Assembly: GCA_021202275.1 (NCBI GenBank) | Contig: JAJQDI010000022.1 | Location: forward strand, 1-62,646 | Reading direction: 5' to 3' | Origin: Bacteroides sp. | Lineage (GTDB): Bacteria > Bacteroidota > Bacteroidia > Bacteroidales > Bacteroidaceae | DNA: 62,646 bases | Shown here: positions 10,028 through 19,717 of the stretch, piece after piece | Position numbering within the stretch: the stretch's first letter is position 1 | Layout of the letters: each line of letters begins with the position of its first letter | Translations under genes and position numbers: made by a program | Notes under the pieces: model-generated | Seen by the model: the letters and a program-made list of their open reading frames with translations, nothing else | The model's database searches: none | What the model was told of the DNA's origin: nothing

Positions 10028-10902
10028 ATGAGAACAGAAAAAAAGTCATCAGCAATACCTTCTTTGAAGGAGAAAGACCCCTGTTTGCCACACATGACCT
10101 CCGTCTGGAGCATGTGAAATTCTACCCCGGCGAATCGGCACTCAAAGAGTGTCGCAACATCGAAGCCCGGAAATGCGAATTTATGTGCAAATATCCCTTC
10201 TGGCACAACGAAAACGTGCTGATCGAAGATTGTCTCTTCACCGTCTACAGCCGTGCTGCTATCTGGTATTCCCGCGACATACGGATGCTCAACACCCGGG
10301 TAGAAGCCCCGAAAATGTTCCGCGAGATAGACGGGCTCTCTCTGGAAAACGTAACACTGACCAACGCCGGAGAAACCCTGTGGAATTGCCGCGACATCCG
10401 GCTCCGCAACGTAGAAGCCAGGAACGGTGACTACATCTTTATGAACGGACAGAACATCGACATCGACGGCTTCTGCCTGCAAGGCAACTACTCCTTTCAG
10501 GATGCAAAGAACGTCGTGGTGTGCAATGCCCGGCTCGACTCCAAAGATGCTTTCTGGAAGACAGAGAACGTTACGGTATATGACTCCGAGATCACCGGCG
10601 AATACCTCGGCTGGCATTCTAAAAACCTGAAACTGGTCAACTGCAAGATCTCCGGTACACAGCCCCTGTGCTACTGCACCAACCTGATCCTGGAAAACTG
10701 CACTTTTGCCGAAGACTGTGACCTCTGTTTTGAATACAGCACCCTCGAAGCCGTGGTCAACAGCGACATTACCAGCATCAAAAATCCGGCAGGCGGCTTT
10801 ATCACCGCCAACCACATCGGTGAGACCATTATAGATGAGAATTGCAAGAATCCTGGAGCCTGCCACATCCGTACCAACCCAGAAACCTGTTTTGCCCCAT
10901 GA
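10028..10902 (+). CDS. DUF3737 family protein with A7 frameshift at 5' end
   Basis: About 290 residues of right-handed beta-helix-like repeats typical of DUF3737. Conserved stretches include [60 protein letters not shown], and [15 protein letters not shown]. The natural start is the ATG at 10028 (MRTEKK...), but seven A at 10038-10044 put it out of frame with the rest. With eight A it reads [20 protein letters not shown], as expected for the family. The only uninterrupted ORF in the main frame starts with GTG at 9868, inside the previous gene, which is unlikely to be real. The stop overlaps the next start (ATGA, 10899-10902), so the gene is coupled to the aminotransferase. Confidence 0.7.
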
Positions 10903-12059
10903 AATACAATTTTGACGAAATAGTTCCCCGCCGGGGCAGCAACTCCTACAAATGGGACAGTGCTACAGAGAGTGACGTCCTGCCCATGTGGGTAGCCGAT
11001 ATGGATTTCCAAACCGCCACGCCTATTATCCATGCCCTCGGAAGACGGGTGCAGCACGGGGTGTTTGGCTATACCAAAGTGCCACCGGCCTATTTTGATG
11101 CCACCACCGCATGGTTTGCCAACAGGCATGGGTTCCACCTGTGCAGGGAGTGGATCTTATTCACCTCCGGTGTAGTGCCTGCCCTCTCTGCCGTGATCAA
11201 AGCCCTGACACAACCAGGCGACAAGGTACTGGTGCAGACCCCGGTCTATAACTGCTTCTTTTCCAGCATCCGCAACAACGGATGCGAAACGGTAGAAAAT
11301 CCACTGATCTATGCCAACGGCACATATAGCATCGACTTTGCCGATCTGGAGCGGAAAGCTGCCGACCCGAAAGTGAAACTCCTGTTGCTATGCAGTCCGC
11401 ACAACCCCGCCGGACGGGTATGGACACGGGAAGAGCTGCTACGGATCGGTGAGATATGCCTGCGGCATGAGGTGACAGTGGTTTCCGATGAGATCCATTG
11501 CGACCTTGTCTATCCGGGACACACCCATATCCCGTTCGGTTCTGTAAACGATGAATTCCTGAAACACTCCGTCACCTGTACCGCCCCAAGCAAGACATTC
11601 AACCTGGCAGGAATACAGGTAGCCAATATCATCGCGGCAGATGAAGAGATACGCCGCCGGATAGACAAAGCACTTAATATCAACGAGGTTTGTGAGATCA
11701 ATTGTTTCGCTGTGGAAGCCCTTATCGCTGCTTATACGCAAGGCGAAGAGTGGCTCGAAGAGTTAAAGGTGTATCTACACACGAATTACACCCTTCTTCT
11801 GGAGTTCTTTCAGGAACATCTCCCTCAGTTGAAGGTGCTCCCTCTGGAAGCCACCTATCTGGTATGGGTAGATTGTTCGGCACTCGGACAGTCCTCTGAA
11901 CAGATAGCCGACAGCCTGTTGGAAAAGGAGAAACTATGGATCAACGAAGGCACCATGTACGGCGCTGCCGGAGAAGGATTCATTCGCATCAACATCGCCA
12001 CACAGCGGGAAAACCTGCTGAAAGGTCTGGAAAAGATAAAGGATCTGTACGGCGCATGA
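10899..12059 (+). CDS. MalY/PatB-type PLP aminotransferase / C-S lyase
   Basis: 386 aa, usual length. It begins [17 protein letters not shown] and has PMWVADMDF, both diagnostic of the MalY/PatB branch of fold-type I aminotransferases. [20 protein letters not shown] and [11 protein letters not shown] supply the PLP-contacting Asn, Asp and Schiff-base Lys. The family cleaves cystathionine and other cysteine-S-conjugates, giving pyruvate, ammonia and a thiol. The start at 10899 overlaps the DUF3737 stop by four bases. A DUF3737-patB pair suggests one transcript. Confidence 0.88.
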   Translation: MKYNFDEIVPRRGSNSYKWDSATESDVLPMWVADMDFQTATPIIHALGRRVQHGVFGYTKVPPAYFDATTAWFANRHGFHLCREWILFTSGVVPALSAVIKALTQPGDKVLVQTPVYNCFFSSIRNNGCETVENPLIYANGTYSIDFADLERKAADPKVKLLLLCSPHNPAGRVWTREELLRIGEICLRHEVTVVSDEIHCDLVYPGHTHIPFGSVNDEFLKHSVTCTAPSKTFNLAGIQVANIIAADEEIRRRIDKALNINEVCEINCFAVEALIAAYTQGEEWLEELKVYLHTNYTLLLEFFQEHLPQLKVLPLEATYLVWVDCSALGQSSEQIADSLLEKEKLWINEGTMYGAAGEGFIRINIATQRENLLKGLEKIKDLYGA

Positions 12060-12145
12060 AACCACTCACAGGAACGAAGAAGGAGAAAGCGGGCATCCTG
12101 TTGATCAATCAGAGAAATGTTTCACATCCATAAAAAAGAAAAACA

Positions 12146-13156
12146 ATGAAAAAGACACGTATCACCTCTGTAATTTGTATGTTAGTGACCGTTGTTTCTG
12201 TTTTTTCCTCTTCCGGATGTTCTCCCAACAAAAAGAATCGGGAAATTACCACTACCGGACAACCCGCGGCAAACGGAGAACTGCCTAAGGTCTACTTCAC
12301 CCGGGAGATCACCCCGGAAAGTCTGATCGCTGTTTACCAGGCACTCGGACGGGAAGCCACCGGCAATGTCGGCATCAAGCTCAGTATGGGCGAACCGGGC
12401 GGTAACAACTTCCTGAAACCGGAACTGGTGAAAGACTTTGTACACCTGGTCAACGGAACGTTCATTGATGCCAATACGGCCTACGGAGGCAACCGGGCTA
12501 CTTCGGAACTGCACCGCAAAGCTGCCGAAGACCACGGTTTCACCGCCATTGCTCCGGTAGACATCCTGGATGAAGAGGGCGAAATAGAGTTACCCATCGA
12601 AGGGGGTAAGCACCTGAAATCGGATATCGTAGGCTCTCATTTCGGGAATTACGACTTCACAGTGATCCTCTCTCACTTCAAAGGTCATGCCATGGGTGGT
12701 TTCGGTGGTGCCATCAAAAACATGTCTATCGGCATCGCTTCTTCCAGGGGAAAGGTATATATCCACTCCGCAGGAGAAAGTACCACCAGTTGGGGAAATC
12801 CCAGGCAGGAAGATTTTCTGGAATCTATGGCGGAAGCCGCCAAAGCCATTGCCGACTATTGCGGCGATAACATTCTATACATCAGCGTTATGAACAATCT
12901 CTCTGTGGATTGCGACTGCGACTCCAACCCTGCTCATCCTGAAATGGGAGATGTGGGGATATTGGCCTCACTCGACCCGGTGGCATTGGACAAAGCCTGT
13001 GTAGATAAGGTGTATGAGTCTACCGACCACGGAAAAATTCACCTGATAGAGCGCATGGAGTCCCGGAACGGTATCCATACAGTGGTGTACGCGGAAGAGA
13101 TTGGTCTGGGAAGTCCGGCCTATGAGTTGGTGGATATGGATGAAAAGAACAGGTAA
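12146..13156 (+). CDS. DUF362 domain lipoprotein
   Basis: 336 aa. A lipoprotein signal ends at FSSSGC (Cys about 25). The body is a DUF362 domain: VGIKLSMGEPGGNNFL near the start, SHFKGHAMGGFGGAIKNM in the middle, and DVGILASLDPVALDKACVD near the end. A CDCDSN element lies in between. Family members are often described as Fe-S-linked and of unknown function. No ferredoxin CxxCxxC cluster is visible in this copy. It follows the aminotransferase by 86 bases and could be on the same transcript. Confidence 0.75.
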   Translation: MKKTRITSVICMLVTVVSVFSSSGCSPNKKNREITTTGQPAANGELPKVYFTREITPESLIAVYQALGREATGNVGIKLSMGEPGGNNFLKPELVKDFVHLVNGTFIDANTAYGGNRATSELHRKAAEDHGFTAIAPVDILDEEGEIELPIEGGKHLKSDIVGSHFGNYDFTVILSHFKGHAMGGFGGAIKNMSIGIASSRGKVYIHSAGESTTSWGNPRQEDFLESMAEAAKAIADYCGDNILYISVMNNLSVDCDCDSNPAHPEMGDVGILASLDPVALDKACVDKVYESTDHGKIHLIERMESRNGIHTVVYAEEIGLGSPAYELVDMDEKNR

Positions 13157-13401
13157 AGATCGTACTCATGCTCTGACTTCTCAGTTCTGTTCCCTTACCT
13201 GTTACAAACTCACCTGGGTCTGTATGATGGAACTCATGTTGTATGATAAGTTCACCTTGCAAACTTTACTTTATAATCATTTAGCTGAATGAGCCTCTCA
13301 ACAAAAGAATATGAACCTGTCCGCAAATAAATAATTGCATATGATCCCGAACTTTGCAGGGTGAACGATAAGAAAACAGATCCATACTAAAACAGAAAGC
13401 A

Positions 13402-14448
13402 ATGAAAAAAGTATCCACATTCGTAGCCGTTGCTCTGATGCTTTCAGGTCAGGCATACGCTCAGGATCCGGATAATAACCCAAATTCAGCGAATATGAGA
13501 ACAGCAGAAGAATATACTTTTGAATTAAGTGATCGGGTTACCCGACAGAAAGTAACTTTCAAGAACCGTTACGGGATCACCCTCACAGGCGATCTATATA
13601 TCCCCCAAAATGCTTCGGGCAAGTCAGCCGCCATTGCCGTCTGCGGACCCTTCGGCGCAGTAAAAGAACAGCCTTCGGGACTATATGCCAATCAGATGGC
13701 CGAACGCGGATTCATTGCCCTGGCATTTGACCCCTCTTACACCGGAGAGAGTGGTGGAGAGCCCCGTTATGTGGCCTCACCGGATATCAATACCGAAGAT
13801 TTCAGCGCAGCGGTAGATTTCCTATCCCTGTTGGATGGAGCAGACCCCAACCGGATCGGGATCATCGGTATTTGTGGCTGGGGCGGTCTGGCCATCAACG
13901 CGGCCGCCATGGACACCCGCATCAAAGCAACCATAGCATCCACGATGTACGACATGAGTCGCGTGAATGCCAACGGTTATTTCGATTCAACGGATGCGGA
14001 TAAACGCTACGAACTCCGGCGGCAACTCAACACGCAACGCACCACCGATGCGAAGAACGGCACCTATGCACGTGGCGGCGGTGTAGCGGACCCATTGCCC
14101 GACGATGCTCCGGAGTTCGTAAAAGACTACTACAGCTATTACAAGACCGAACGCGGTTATCATCCCCGTTCGCTTAATTCCACCAACGGCTGGAACGTAA
14201 CATCCCCTCTTTCTTTCATGAATATGCCACAACTGACTTACGCGGGAGAAATCCGTAACGCAGTACTTATCGTTCATGGAGAAAAGGCTCATTCCCGTTA
14301 TTTCGGCGAAGATGCCTACAAAATGCTTCAAGGCCATAATAAGGAACTGATGATCCTTCCGGGAGCCAGTCATGTGGATCTGTATGACCGTACAGACATT
14401 ATTCCGTTCGATAAATTCCAATCATTTTTCACAGAAAACCTGAAATAA
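13402..14448 (+). CDS. Secreted alpha/beta hydrolase with Cys nucleophile
   Basis: 348 aa, Sec signal peptide (residues 1-20, ending AYA). Alpha/beta hydrolase fold: GITLTGDLYIPQN at 58-70, an oxyanion-type stretch VCGPFGAVKEQ at 80-90, and a nucleophile elbow GICGWGG at 156-162. The nucleophile is Cys158, not Ser, as in dienelactone hydrolases. The residue two after the nucleophile is Trp, where a small residue is usual. The catalytic His is in GASHVDLYD near the C-terminus. It is similar to COG1073 hydrolases common in Bacteroidetes. The substrate is unknown. Confidence 0.78.
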   Translation: MKKVSTFVAVALMLSGQAYAQDPDNNPNSANMRTAEEYTFELSDRVTRQKVTFKNRYGITLTGDLYIPQNASGKSAAIAVCGPFGAVKEQPSGLYANQMAERGFIALAFDPSYTGESGGEPRYVASPDINTEDFSAAVDFLSLLDGADPNRIGIIGICGWGGLAINAAAMDTRIKATIASTMYDMSRVNANGYFDSTDADKRYELRRQLNTQRTTDAKNGTYARGGGVADPLPDDAPEFVKDYYSYYKTERGYHPRSLNSTNGWNVTSPLSFMNMPQLTYAGEIRNAVLIVHGEKAHSRYFGEDAYKMLQGHNKELMILPGASHVDLYDRTDIIPFDKFQSFFTENLK

Positions 14449-14967
14449 CAGGTAGGGAACTCAGCACCGTAACATGCCGTGACGAGTAGGAAGTTCCTGG
14501 CCCGGACAAGAAGTCCCGGAAGACGAGCAAAATCCGCTCAAAAAGAAAACAGGGAATGAACGTACTGCGGTACCGGGCACAGCTGTCAGGCTAAAAGATC
14601 GTTTCCTCTTTATGAAGGGGAGATCCATTCTGTTCCCATGTCCTGCTTCTCAGTGTTCCCAAAAGGGGATCCATCCATAGCCCAGCGGATGAGTGTAAGG
14701 TTGTGTAACGTCAGCGAAACAACATGCAACGAATCCCTGGGTTGCGAAGCGCACACCAGAAACAACCCTGAAGAGGTTGCACCTATCAGATAAGGAAGTA
14801 TTCTATATGCAACCTTTTGACTTCGTCGACCGTTGGTCCAAGGTTGAAGAAAAGAGATATCCTCACCCTTTTCGGCCACAGATTCTGTTGGGCCTGTGGC
14901 AGAGAAATCACCGACTAAGGTATTTATTATTTATTCTTTTTATCGTTGAAGTTCAGGTGTGTCTGTT
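14449..14967. other. Intergenic region between convergent genes
   Basis: 519 bases with no ORF I can support. It separates the hydrolase (plus) from the CMD-ABM gene (minus). I see no clear T-rich terminator. Confidence 0.3.
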
Positions 14968-16032
14968 TTACTTTATCTTTAATCCCGGGATAAGAGGATC
15001 GACATCCACCAATTCCAATTCCTGTACCATATCCAGCGTACCCTGTTTATATGTAATAAAATGGGGCGTTTGGATATGGCTCTGATAGGCTGCTTCATCG
15101 GCATACATCTCAAGTATGGTTATGTGGTGGGGATTTTCCTTGTCCGCAACAGCATATAAAACGAGTACACCCGGTTCTACCCGCATAGAAGCCTCTATTT
15201 CTTCTTTCAGCAACGCGTTATACTCATCGAGCCGTACAGGATCAACCGTAATCAGGGAAAGGCGGACTTTAGGAGTATCCGAAGAAACGGATGTGCCGTT
15301 TGCGGCTGTTGCTTTTTTGCCCGACAGACGATCCAGTATCCTCCCGGCCTGCTCTCCCTGCTGTGTATGGACAGACATGCCGATGATGGATACAAGTTGT
15401 CTTAACTGCATTTCGGACAGCCCTACGTTCATCCCCATACGCAGGTGCGATTGTAACATGGGCTTAACTCCTGGCATCGCTGCCAGAGCCGATATAGTGG
15501 CCAGTTCACGCTCCTGAAAAGTAAGCACATCCCGCTCAAAAATATCAGCAAACAAATGCTCTTTCAGGAAAGTGTCAATAGCCGGAGCAAAAGCATTGGC
15601 GCCTGTAAGGATTTTCTGGTCGGTATGGGTCAGGCTTTCGAGGATCTCACGTCCACGGGTGTACTTATCCCGTGCATCTGCAACCGGAGATGCTTCGGGT
15701 CCTTCGGGATCGTTGATACCTCTGGCTTTCCGTTCCTCAAAGACCGCCATCAAAGTATAGATCCCCTGCAGGCTGCGGGGAAATCCGGCATACGCGTACA
15801 TCTGAACCAACACTTCTTTTATCTGGTTTACGGTCAGTCCGGCATCCAGTCCGGCGTTTAATTCGGTTTGAAGGGCATCGAGGTTACCTGTCGCGGTATG
15901 GGCAGCAATGGTAACTATTTTCTGCTGCATGGGGTTTAAACTGTTTTTCATATCCTGTGCGTGTAACGGATGTTGACCTGCGGAGAATATACAGGCACAT
16001 ACGATCCATACAATTCTATATTTGCTGTTCAT
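14968..16032 (-). CDS. Secreted CMD-CMD-ABM fusion protein
   Basis: 354 aa. A signal peptide ends near HAQ (about 26). Two carboxymuconolactone-decarboxylase-like (AhpD fold) domains follow, at about 35-115 and 145-235. The C-terminal domain at about 255-350 resembles antibiotic-biosynthesis monooxygenase / YgiN-like domains (VRLSLITVDPVRLDEYNALL, VLVLYAVADKENPHHITILEMY). No CxxC redox pair typical of AhpD is visible, so the CMD domains are of the non-peroxidase kind. Its start overlaps the cupin stop by four bases (16029-16032), so the two are translated together. The role in quinone or aromatic detoxification is a guess from the domain mix. Confidence 0.75.
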   Translation of the reverse strand: MNSKYRIVWIVCACIFSAGQHPLHAQDMKNSLNPMQQKIVTIAAHTATGNLDALQTELNAGLDAGLTVNQIKEVLVQMYAYAGFPRSLQGIYTLMAVFEERKARGINDPEGPEASPVADARDKYTRGREILESLTHTDQKILTGANAFAPAIDTFLKEHLFADIFERDVLTFQERELATISALAAMPGVKPMLQSHLRMGMNVGLSEMQLRQLVSIIGMSVHTQQGEQAGRILDRLSGKKATAANGTSVSSDTPKVRLSLITVDPVRLDEYNALLKEEIEASMRVEPGVLVLYAVADKENPHHITILEMYADEAAYQSHIQTPHFITYKQGTLDMVQELELVDVDPLIPGLKIK

Positions 16033-16562
16033 TGGGATCCCTCCTGTTTTACGGCTTGCGCGTACTCTTCGTCACTGACAGGTTCAAGCCATGTATTTTC
16101 ATTCGTCTGCGGATTACAGGCGATAGCCAGGTGAGAGAACCACTGGCCGGGAGCTGCTCCGTGCCAATGTTCTATGTCAGGTGCGATCTCAATTACATCT
16201 CCGGGCTCCATGCGGATAACCTCCTTGCCCCGCTGCTGATAATAACCCGTGCCGCCAACGGCAATAAGGATCTGACCGCCTGAGTGACTGTGCCAGTTGT
16301 TACGGCAACCCGGCTCAAAAGTAACGTTGGAAACAGGCACGTTCAGTTCGCTCATTTCAGTAAGGGGTGCCAGCCAGGACCGACCTGAGAAATACTGTGC
16401 ATATCCGGTATTGGGTTCACCTACCGGAAAATTGCTTATTACGGGAACTTCTCCATGGGTTGCTGTTTTCATATCTTCTGTCTTTTTTTCCCGACTGTTC
16501 CTATCGCTACATGCGGTCAGTATCAGTCCGGCAAGGGTGATGATAAATAAAGTCTGTTTCAT
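16029..16562 (-). CDS. Cupin-domain lipoprotein
   Basis: 177 aa. A lipobox ends LILTAC (Cys18). One small beta-barrel cupin domain covers about 60-160: NNWHSHSGGQILIAVGGTGYYQQRGKEV supplies HxH and the downstream acidic residue, and PGDVIEIAPDIEHWHGA supplies the second motif with His. This group is often annotated as a (R)-mandelonitrile-lyase-like cupin in Bacteroidetes. It is the first gene of a two-gene operon with the CMD-CMD-ABM gene. Confidence 0.8.
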   Translation of the reverse strand: MKQTLFIITLAGLILTACSDRNSREKKTEDMKTATHGEVPVISNFPVGEPNTGYAQYFSGRSWLAPLTEMSELNVPVSNVTFEPGCRNNWHSHSGGQILIAVGGTGYYQQRGKEVIRMEPGDVIEIAPDIEHWHGAAPGQWFSHLAIACNPQTNENTWLEPVSDEEYAQAVKQEGSQ

Positions 16563-16985
16563 TTTTACATTTCTTTTCTTTACTGTAACGAAAGGGTTAT
16601 TGTTACGTTTCCGCTACCTAACGCGGACAACAACTCTTTACGGGTTATGTTTTCTTTCTTCCCCAACCGGGTAAGCGAATACGTGTGGGGAGCGTAATAA
16701 ATGATGCATACATTAAGGGGTGATTTTCCTATCTGTTTTTTGAATGAGTACAAACAATCTACCAGACAAAGGAAGAACAAAACACACAAAGTGATTTTGT
16801 TTTGCGGCTCATTTTGTTTCGCTCAGAGGTTCACTGTGATTTATCCGTTTTTTCTTGTCAGGAATCAGATACGGAAACCACTTCGTGTTACACTCATAAA
16901 CGGTTCTCCTGTGTTTCAAAGGATCGGCTCCTGTTTTATACAGTCTGGTACCAGAAATTTCTCCCATACATCTGATGTGTATTTC
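16563..16985. other. Intergenic region upstream of the cupin operon
   Basis: 423 bases. An inverted pair GTAAC...GTTAC lies at about 16580-16603, just upstream of the cupin start, and could be an operator. A 69-codon minus ORF (16580-16789) has no recognisable feature. Confidence 0.3.
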
Positions 16986-18305
16986 CTACGATCCCTGATC
17001 CCGCCAGTTACCCCTTTTAAGATACAACCAGGATAAGACAAAAAGTACCACAACATATAACTGTTCCGCAGTCCAGTATACTGCCAGGGGTAGATGGGGA
17101 GAACGAGACAATATAAACAGGTACCACAGATAGATCCATATAGTTATTGCCTGAAATATAAATGCGATTTTAGTCTTGCCGATACCGATTACCGTATTAC
17201 AATAGGTGTAAGCCGGCACGGATATGATAAATATAGAGAGCATTACACAAAACGGATAGAACGCTGTACAGACAACCATCCTGTCATTCGTAAACAATCG
17301 CAAAAGAGGTTCCGAAAAGACAAAAGCCAATAATATCAGCGGAATACCTATTGCATAGTTCCATATTATAACACGCCGGCACGTTGACATTACTTCCCGG
17401 GGGTTCCCGGCTCCGATAAGATGGCCCACCAATGAAACTGTAGTAGTAGCAAAGGAATTGACCAGTACAAAAAAGACCATAGAAATACTTCTTACCACGT
17501 TTGCAGCAGCAAGTTCATACTCTCCTGAATGTTCAACAGCCACAAAGAAAAGAAACCAGGGAGCTATACAAAAGAATGAACGTATCATGGTCCAGACGGA
17601 GATCCGCAACAGATGTACCGATACTCCCCCATCCAATACCGGAAAGAATACATAACGCTTTTTATCTGCATACCGCCACATATACAGGATCAGGAATAAC
17701 AATCCGATCCCTCCGGCGAGAGAAGACCCCATAGCAGCTCCGCCGATCCCCAGTGGAGGGAATCCCGCTTTTCCAAAGACCAACACATAGTTGAACCCGA
17801 TATTACATACAACCATTACCAGGGAATGGGCAGTAAGGATCTTAGTCTGGGTAGTCCCGATAAAAAAAGCATGGATCGCCAACATGGGAAAGGCAAACAG
17901 GTAGCTATAATCGCGCCATCCGATATACTGCACAGTAGCCCGATATACAGGATCCGATGAAATCACCACGCGGAGCAACGCGGGTGAAAACAGCCTGGAC
18001 AGGACGAAAACAATGACAGCGAACGCCGATAAGAAGACCAGCCCCTGATAGAACACTCTGCCTACATCCTGATACCGCCTTTCTCCGTTCCGCCGGGCGA
18101 TAAGGAGCTGGATGCCCATACTGAATCCGAAACCAGGCATATAAATGGCAGTGTAATACAGGGTAGCCAGTGCCGACGCTCCCAGATCGATCTGGCTGAC
18201 GTGTCCCAGGAAAACGGAATCTGTTAAGTTTATGAACTGCTCCATGAGCAGGCTCACCAGGATGGGTAGATTGATGAGCCAGATTTGTTTATAGGTATAA
18301 TTCAT
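16986..18305 (-). CDS. MATE-family efflux transporter
   Basis: 439 aa from the ATG at 18303-18305 (MNYTYKQIWLINLPI); an upstream in-frame start at 18356 adds 17 residues unlike the family. Twelve hydrophobic segments are arranged as two six-helix halves. The first helix region reads LINLPILVSLLMEQFINLTDSVFLGHVS, the usual MATE N-terminus (written here only in outline), and GIGGAAMGSSLAGG marks the middle of the N-lobe. It should export drugs or metabolites in exchange for Na+ or H+. It is divergent from lytS, with a 384-base gap. Confidence 0.85.
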   Translation of the reverse strand: MNYTYKQIWLINLPILVSLLMEQFINLTDSVFLGHVSQIDLGASALATLYYTAIYMPGFGFSMGIQLLIARRNGERRYQDVGRVFYQGLVFLSAFAVIVFVLSRLFSPALLRVVISSDPVYRATVQYIGWRDYSYLFAFPMLAIHAFFIGTTQTKILTAHSLVMVVCNIGFNYVLVFGKAGFPPLGIGGAAMGSSLAGGIGLLFLILYMWRYADKKRYVFFPVLDGGVSVHLLRISVWTMIRSFFCIAPWFLFFVAVEHSGEYELAAANVVRSISMVFFVLVNSFATTTVSLVGHLIGAGNPREVMSTCRRVIIWNYAIGIPLILLAFVFSEPLLRLFTNDRMVVCTAFYPFCVMLSIFIISVPAYTYCNTVIGIGKTKIAFIFQAITIWIYLWYLFILSRSPHLPLAVYWTAEQLYVVVLFVLSWLYLKRGNWRDQGS

Positions 18306-18596
18306 TGGTTTGATGAAAAGGCAAGCCTGAGCCACACAAGGAAGTGCCGCAGGCAATCGTTAGTATTTGATCGGATAAACTCTGTTGGGGGGAAAGGGTA
18401 CAGGAAGGTTGGCCAGAGCTTTACACTCCCCGACCTACCCGTAGCAGGATAGCTATATACAGAGTTGCCATTTCATAAGCCTGACAATGGATGGAATTAC
18501 ACATGCAAAGATAGTTTTTTTAAGAATAAAAAAACTTTGGTAATCTAACCGCCAACAGTCTGCGCACCTCTGATCGTGCTGTCTTTCACGAAAACG

Positions 18597-18626
18597 ATTT
18601 GACAACTGGTAAGTTGCTTGTGACAA
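18597..18626 (+). promoter_or_regulatory. Candidate LytTR operator upstream of lytS
   Basis: ATTTGAC, 14 bases, then TTGTGACAA. The TGAC cores begin at 18600 and 18621, exactly 21 bp apart, i.e. two helical turns. LytTR-type regulators bind pairs of direct repeats with this spacing. The same bipartite motif, with the same 14-base gap, occurs at 22484-22513. It lies just upstream of the expected -33 region of the lytS promoter. Confidence 0.5.
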
Positions 18627-18654
18627 GAGGTACGGGAATCCGGAATCTATCCTG

Positions 18655-18662
18655 TATCTTTG
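18655..18662 (+). promoter_or_regulatory. -7 box TATCTTTG of lytS
   Basis: Exact TAnnTTTG match 27 bases before the lytS start codon at 18690. Confidence 0.55.
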
Positions 18663-18689
18663 TCCTGCTAAAAAGTTAAGTCGTAAGAA

Positions 18690-19715
18690 ATGAGAACGAA
18701 ATTCCTTGCATATTATAATCTCTTTACAGGCGGTTTCTGGATCGTACTGTTTATTACCCTTTGGGTACAGTTTTCGGCAAGGGCTACCGGATGGGAAGCA
18801 TTCCTCTTTACATTTTGTTTCATTATCATTGCCTTCCTGGCCACCACCTACACCTGTAAAGTGCTTTTAAAAAAGACATTGCTTCAGCGAAAAGCGGTTC
18901 GTTTCAGCATCGGTTTCCTTGGGATCACCTTGTGCCTGGCCCTGATGCTTGTTTGGGTTGTAAAGGGCTTTGTCTGGTTGGAGTCCCACGGAGTATTTCC
19001 ACCTTCTGCGCTGATCTCCGGAACATACAGCACACTGTTCAGGGAGTTTTTAGGTATGATCCCCTCCGCGCTTATGTTATTGTCGGGATTCTGCGGTCTG
19101 GAGTTTTTCCGGGAACACGCGTTGCAGGAAAAAGCGCATCTGGAAGAACAGCTGTTGTTCCTGCGCAATCAGGTCAATCCGCACATGATGTTCAATGTAC
19201 TGAACCACATTCATATCCTGATGCAGAAAAATGTAGATTTAGCCTCAGAGTTACTGATCCGTTTTTCGGATATCTTGCGTTATCAGTTATATGAGTGCGA
19301 TCAGGATCTGGTGCTGCTGGAAAAGGAGGTGAAGTATATCCGGGATGTGATCGAGGTAGAGAAGCTGAGGTGGGGCAATGAACTGAATGTAGATTGCCAG
19401 CTGGAAGTGGAAAACGGAAAAAAACGGATCACTCCTTTTGTGCTGATCTCCTTCATTGAGAATGCCTTCAAACACGTATCGAGAATGCCGTCGGAAAAAG
19501 GGTATGTAAATATTGCCATCAGGCAGAAAAAGGATGTATTTACCCTGATGGTGGAAAATTCAAAGACAACGAAACCGCCCCGTAAAAAGGGCGGAGGATT
19601 GGGATTGATCAATACGACTAAACGTTTGTCTATCCTGTATCCCAACAGGCATCAGCTGAATGTGCATGCAACAGATACGGTGTACAGAGTGAACCTGGAA
19701 ATTAAATTATCCTGA
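18690..19715 (+). CDS. LytS/YehU-type sensor histidine kinase
   Basis: 341 aa. Four hydrophobic segments fill residues about 10-135, then a short coiled linker, then the His_kinase domain. The phospho-acceptor is H165 in NQVNPHMMFNVLNHI, the LytS-family version of the H-box (normally NPHFLFN). The ATPase part has FIENAFKH (N-box) and GGGLGLINTTKRL (G-box). It should autophosphorylate and pass the phosphate to the LytTR regulator whose start lies two bases after its stop. There is no recognisable extracellular sensor domain, so the signal is probably sensed in the membrane. Confidence 0.88.
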   Translation: MRTKFLAYYNLFTGGFWIVLFITLWVQFSARATGWEAFLFTFCFIIIAFLATTYTCKVLLKKTLLQRKAVRFSIGFLGITLCLALMLVWVVKGFVWLESHGVFPPSALISGTYSTLFREFLGMIPSALMLLSGFCGLEFFREHALQEKAHLEEQLLFLRNQVNPHMMFNVLNHIHILMQKNVDLASELLIRFSDILRYQLYECDQDLVLLEKEVKYIRDVIEVEKLRWGNELNVDCQLEVENGKKRITPFVLISFIENAFKHVSRMPSEKGYVNIAIRQKKDVFTLMVENSKTTKPPRKKGGGLGLINTTKRLSILYPNRHQLNVHATDTVYRVNLEIKLS

Positions 19716-19717
19716 TA

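Larger units (their letters stand above)
18306..18689. other. Divergent intergenic region, MATE to lytS
   Basis: Holds the lytS promoter and a phased direct repeat upstream of it (see separate entries). The MATE-proximal part shows nothing I can name. Confidence 0.4.

Noticed and set aside
16580..16789. 69-codon minus ORF upstream of the cupin gene
   Set aside because: It covers the probable cupin promoter and shows no known motif.
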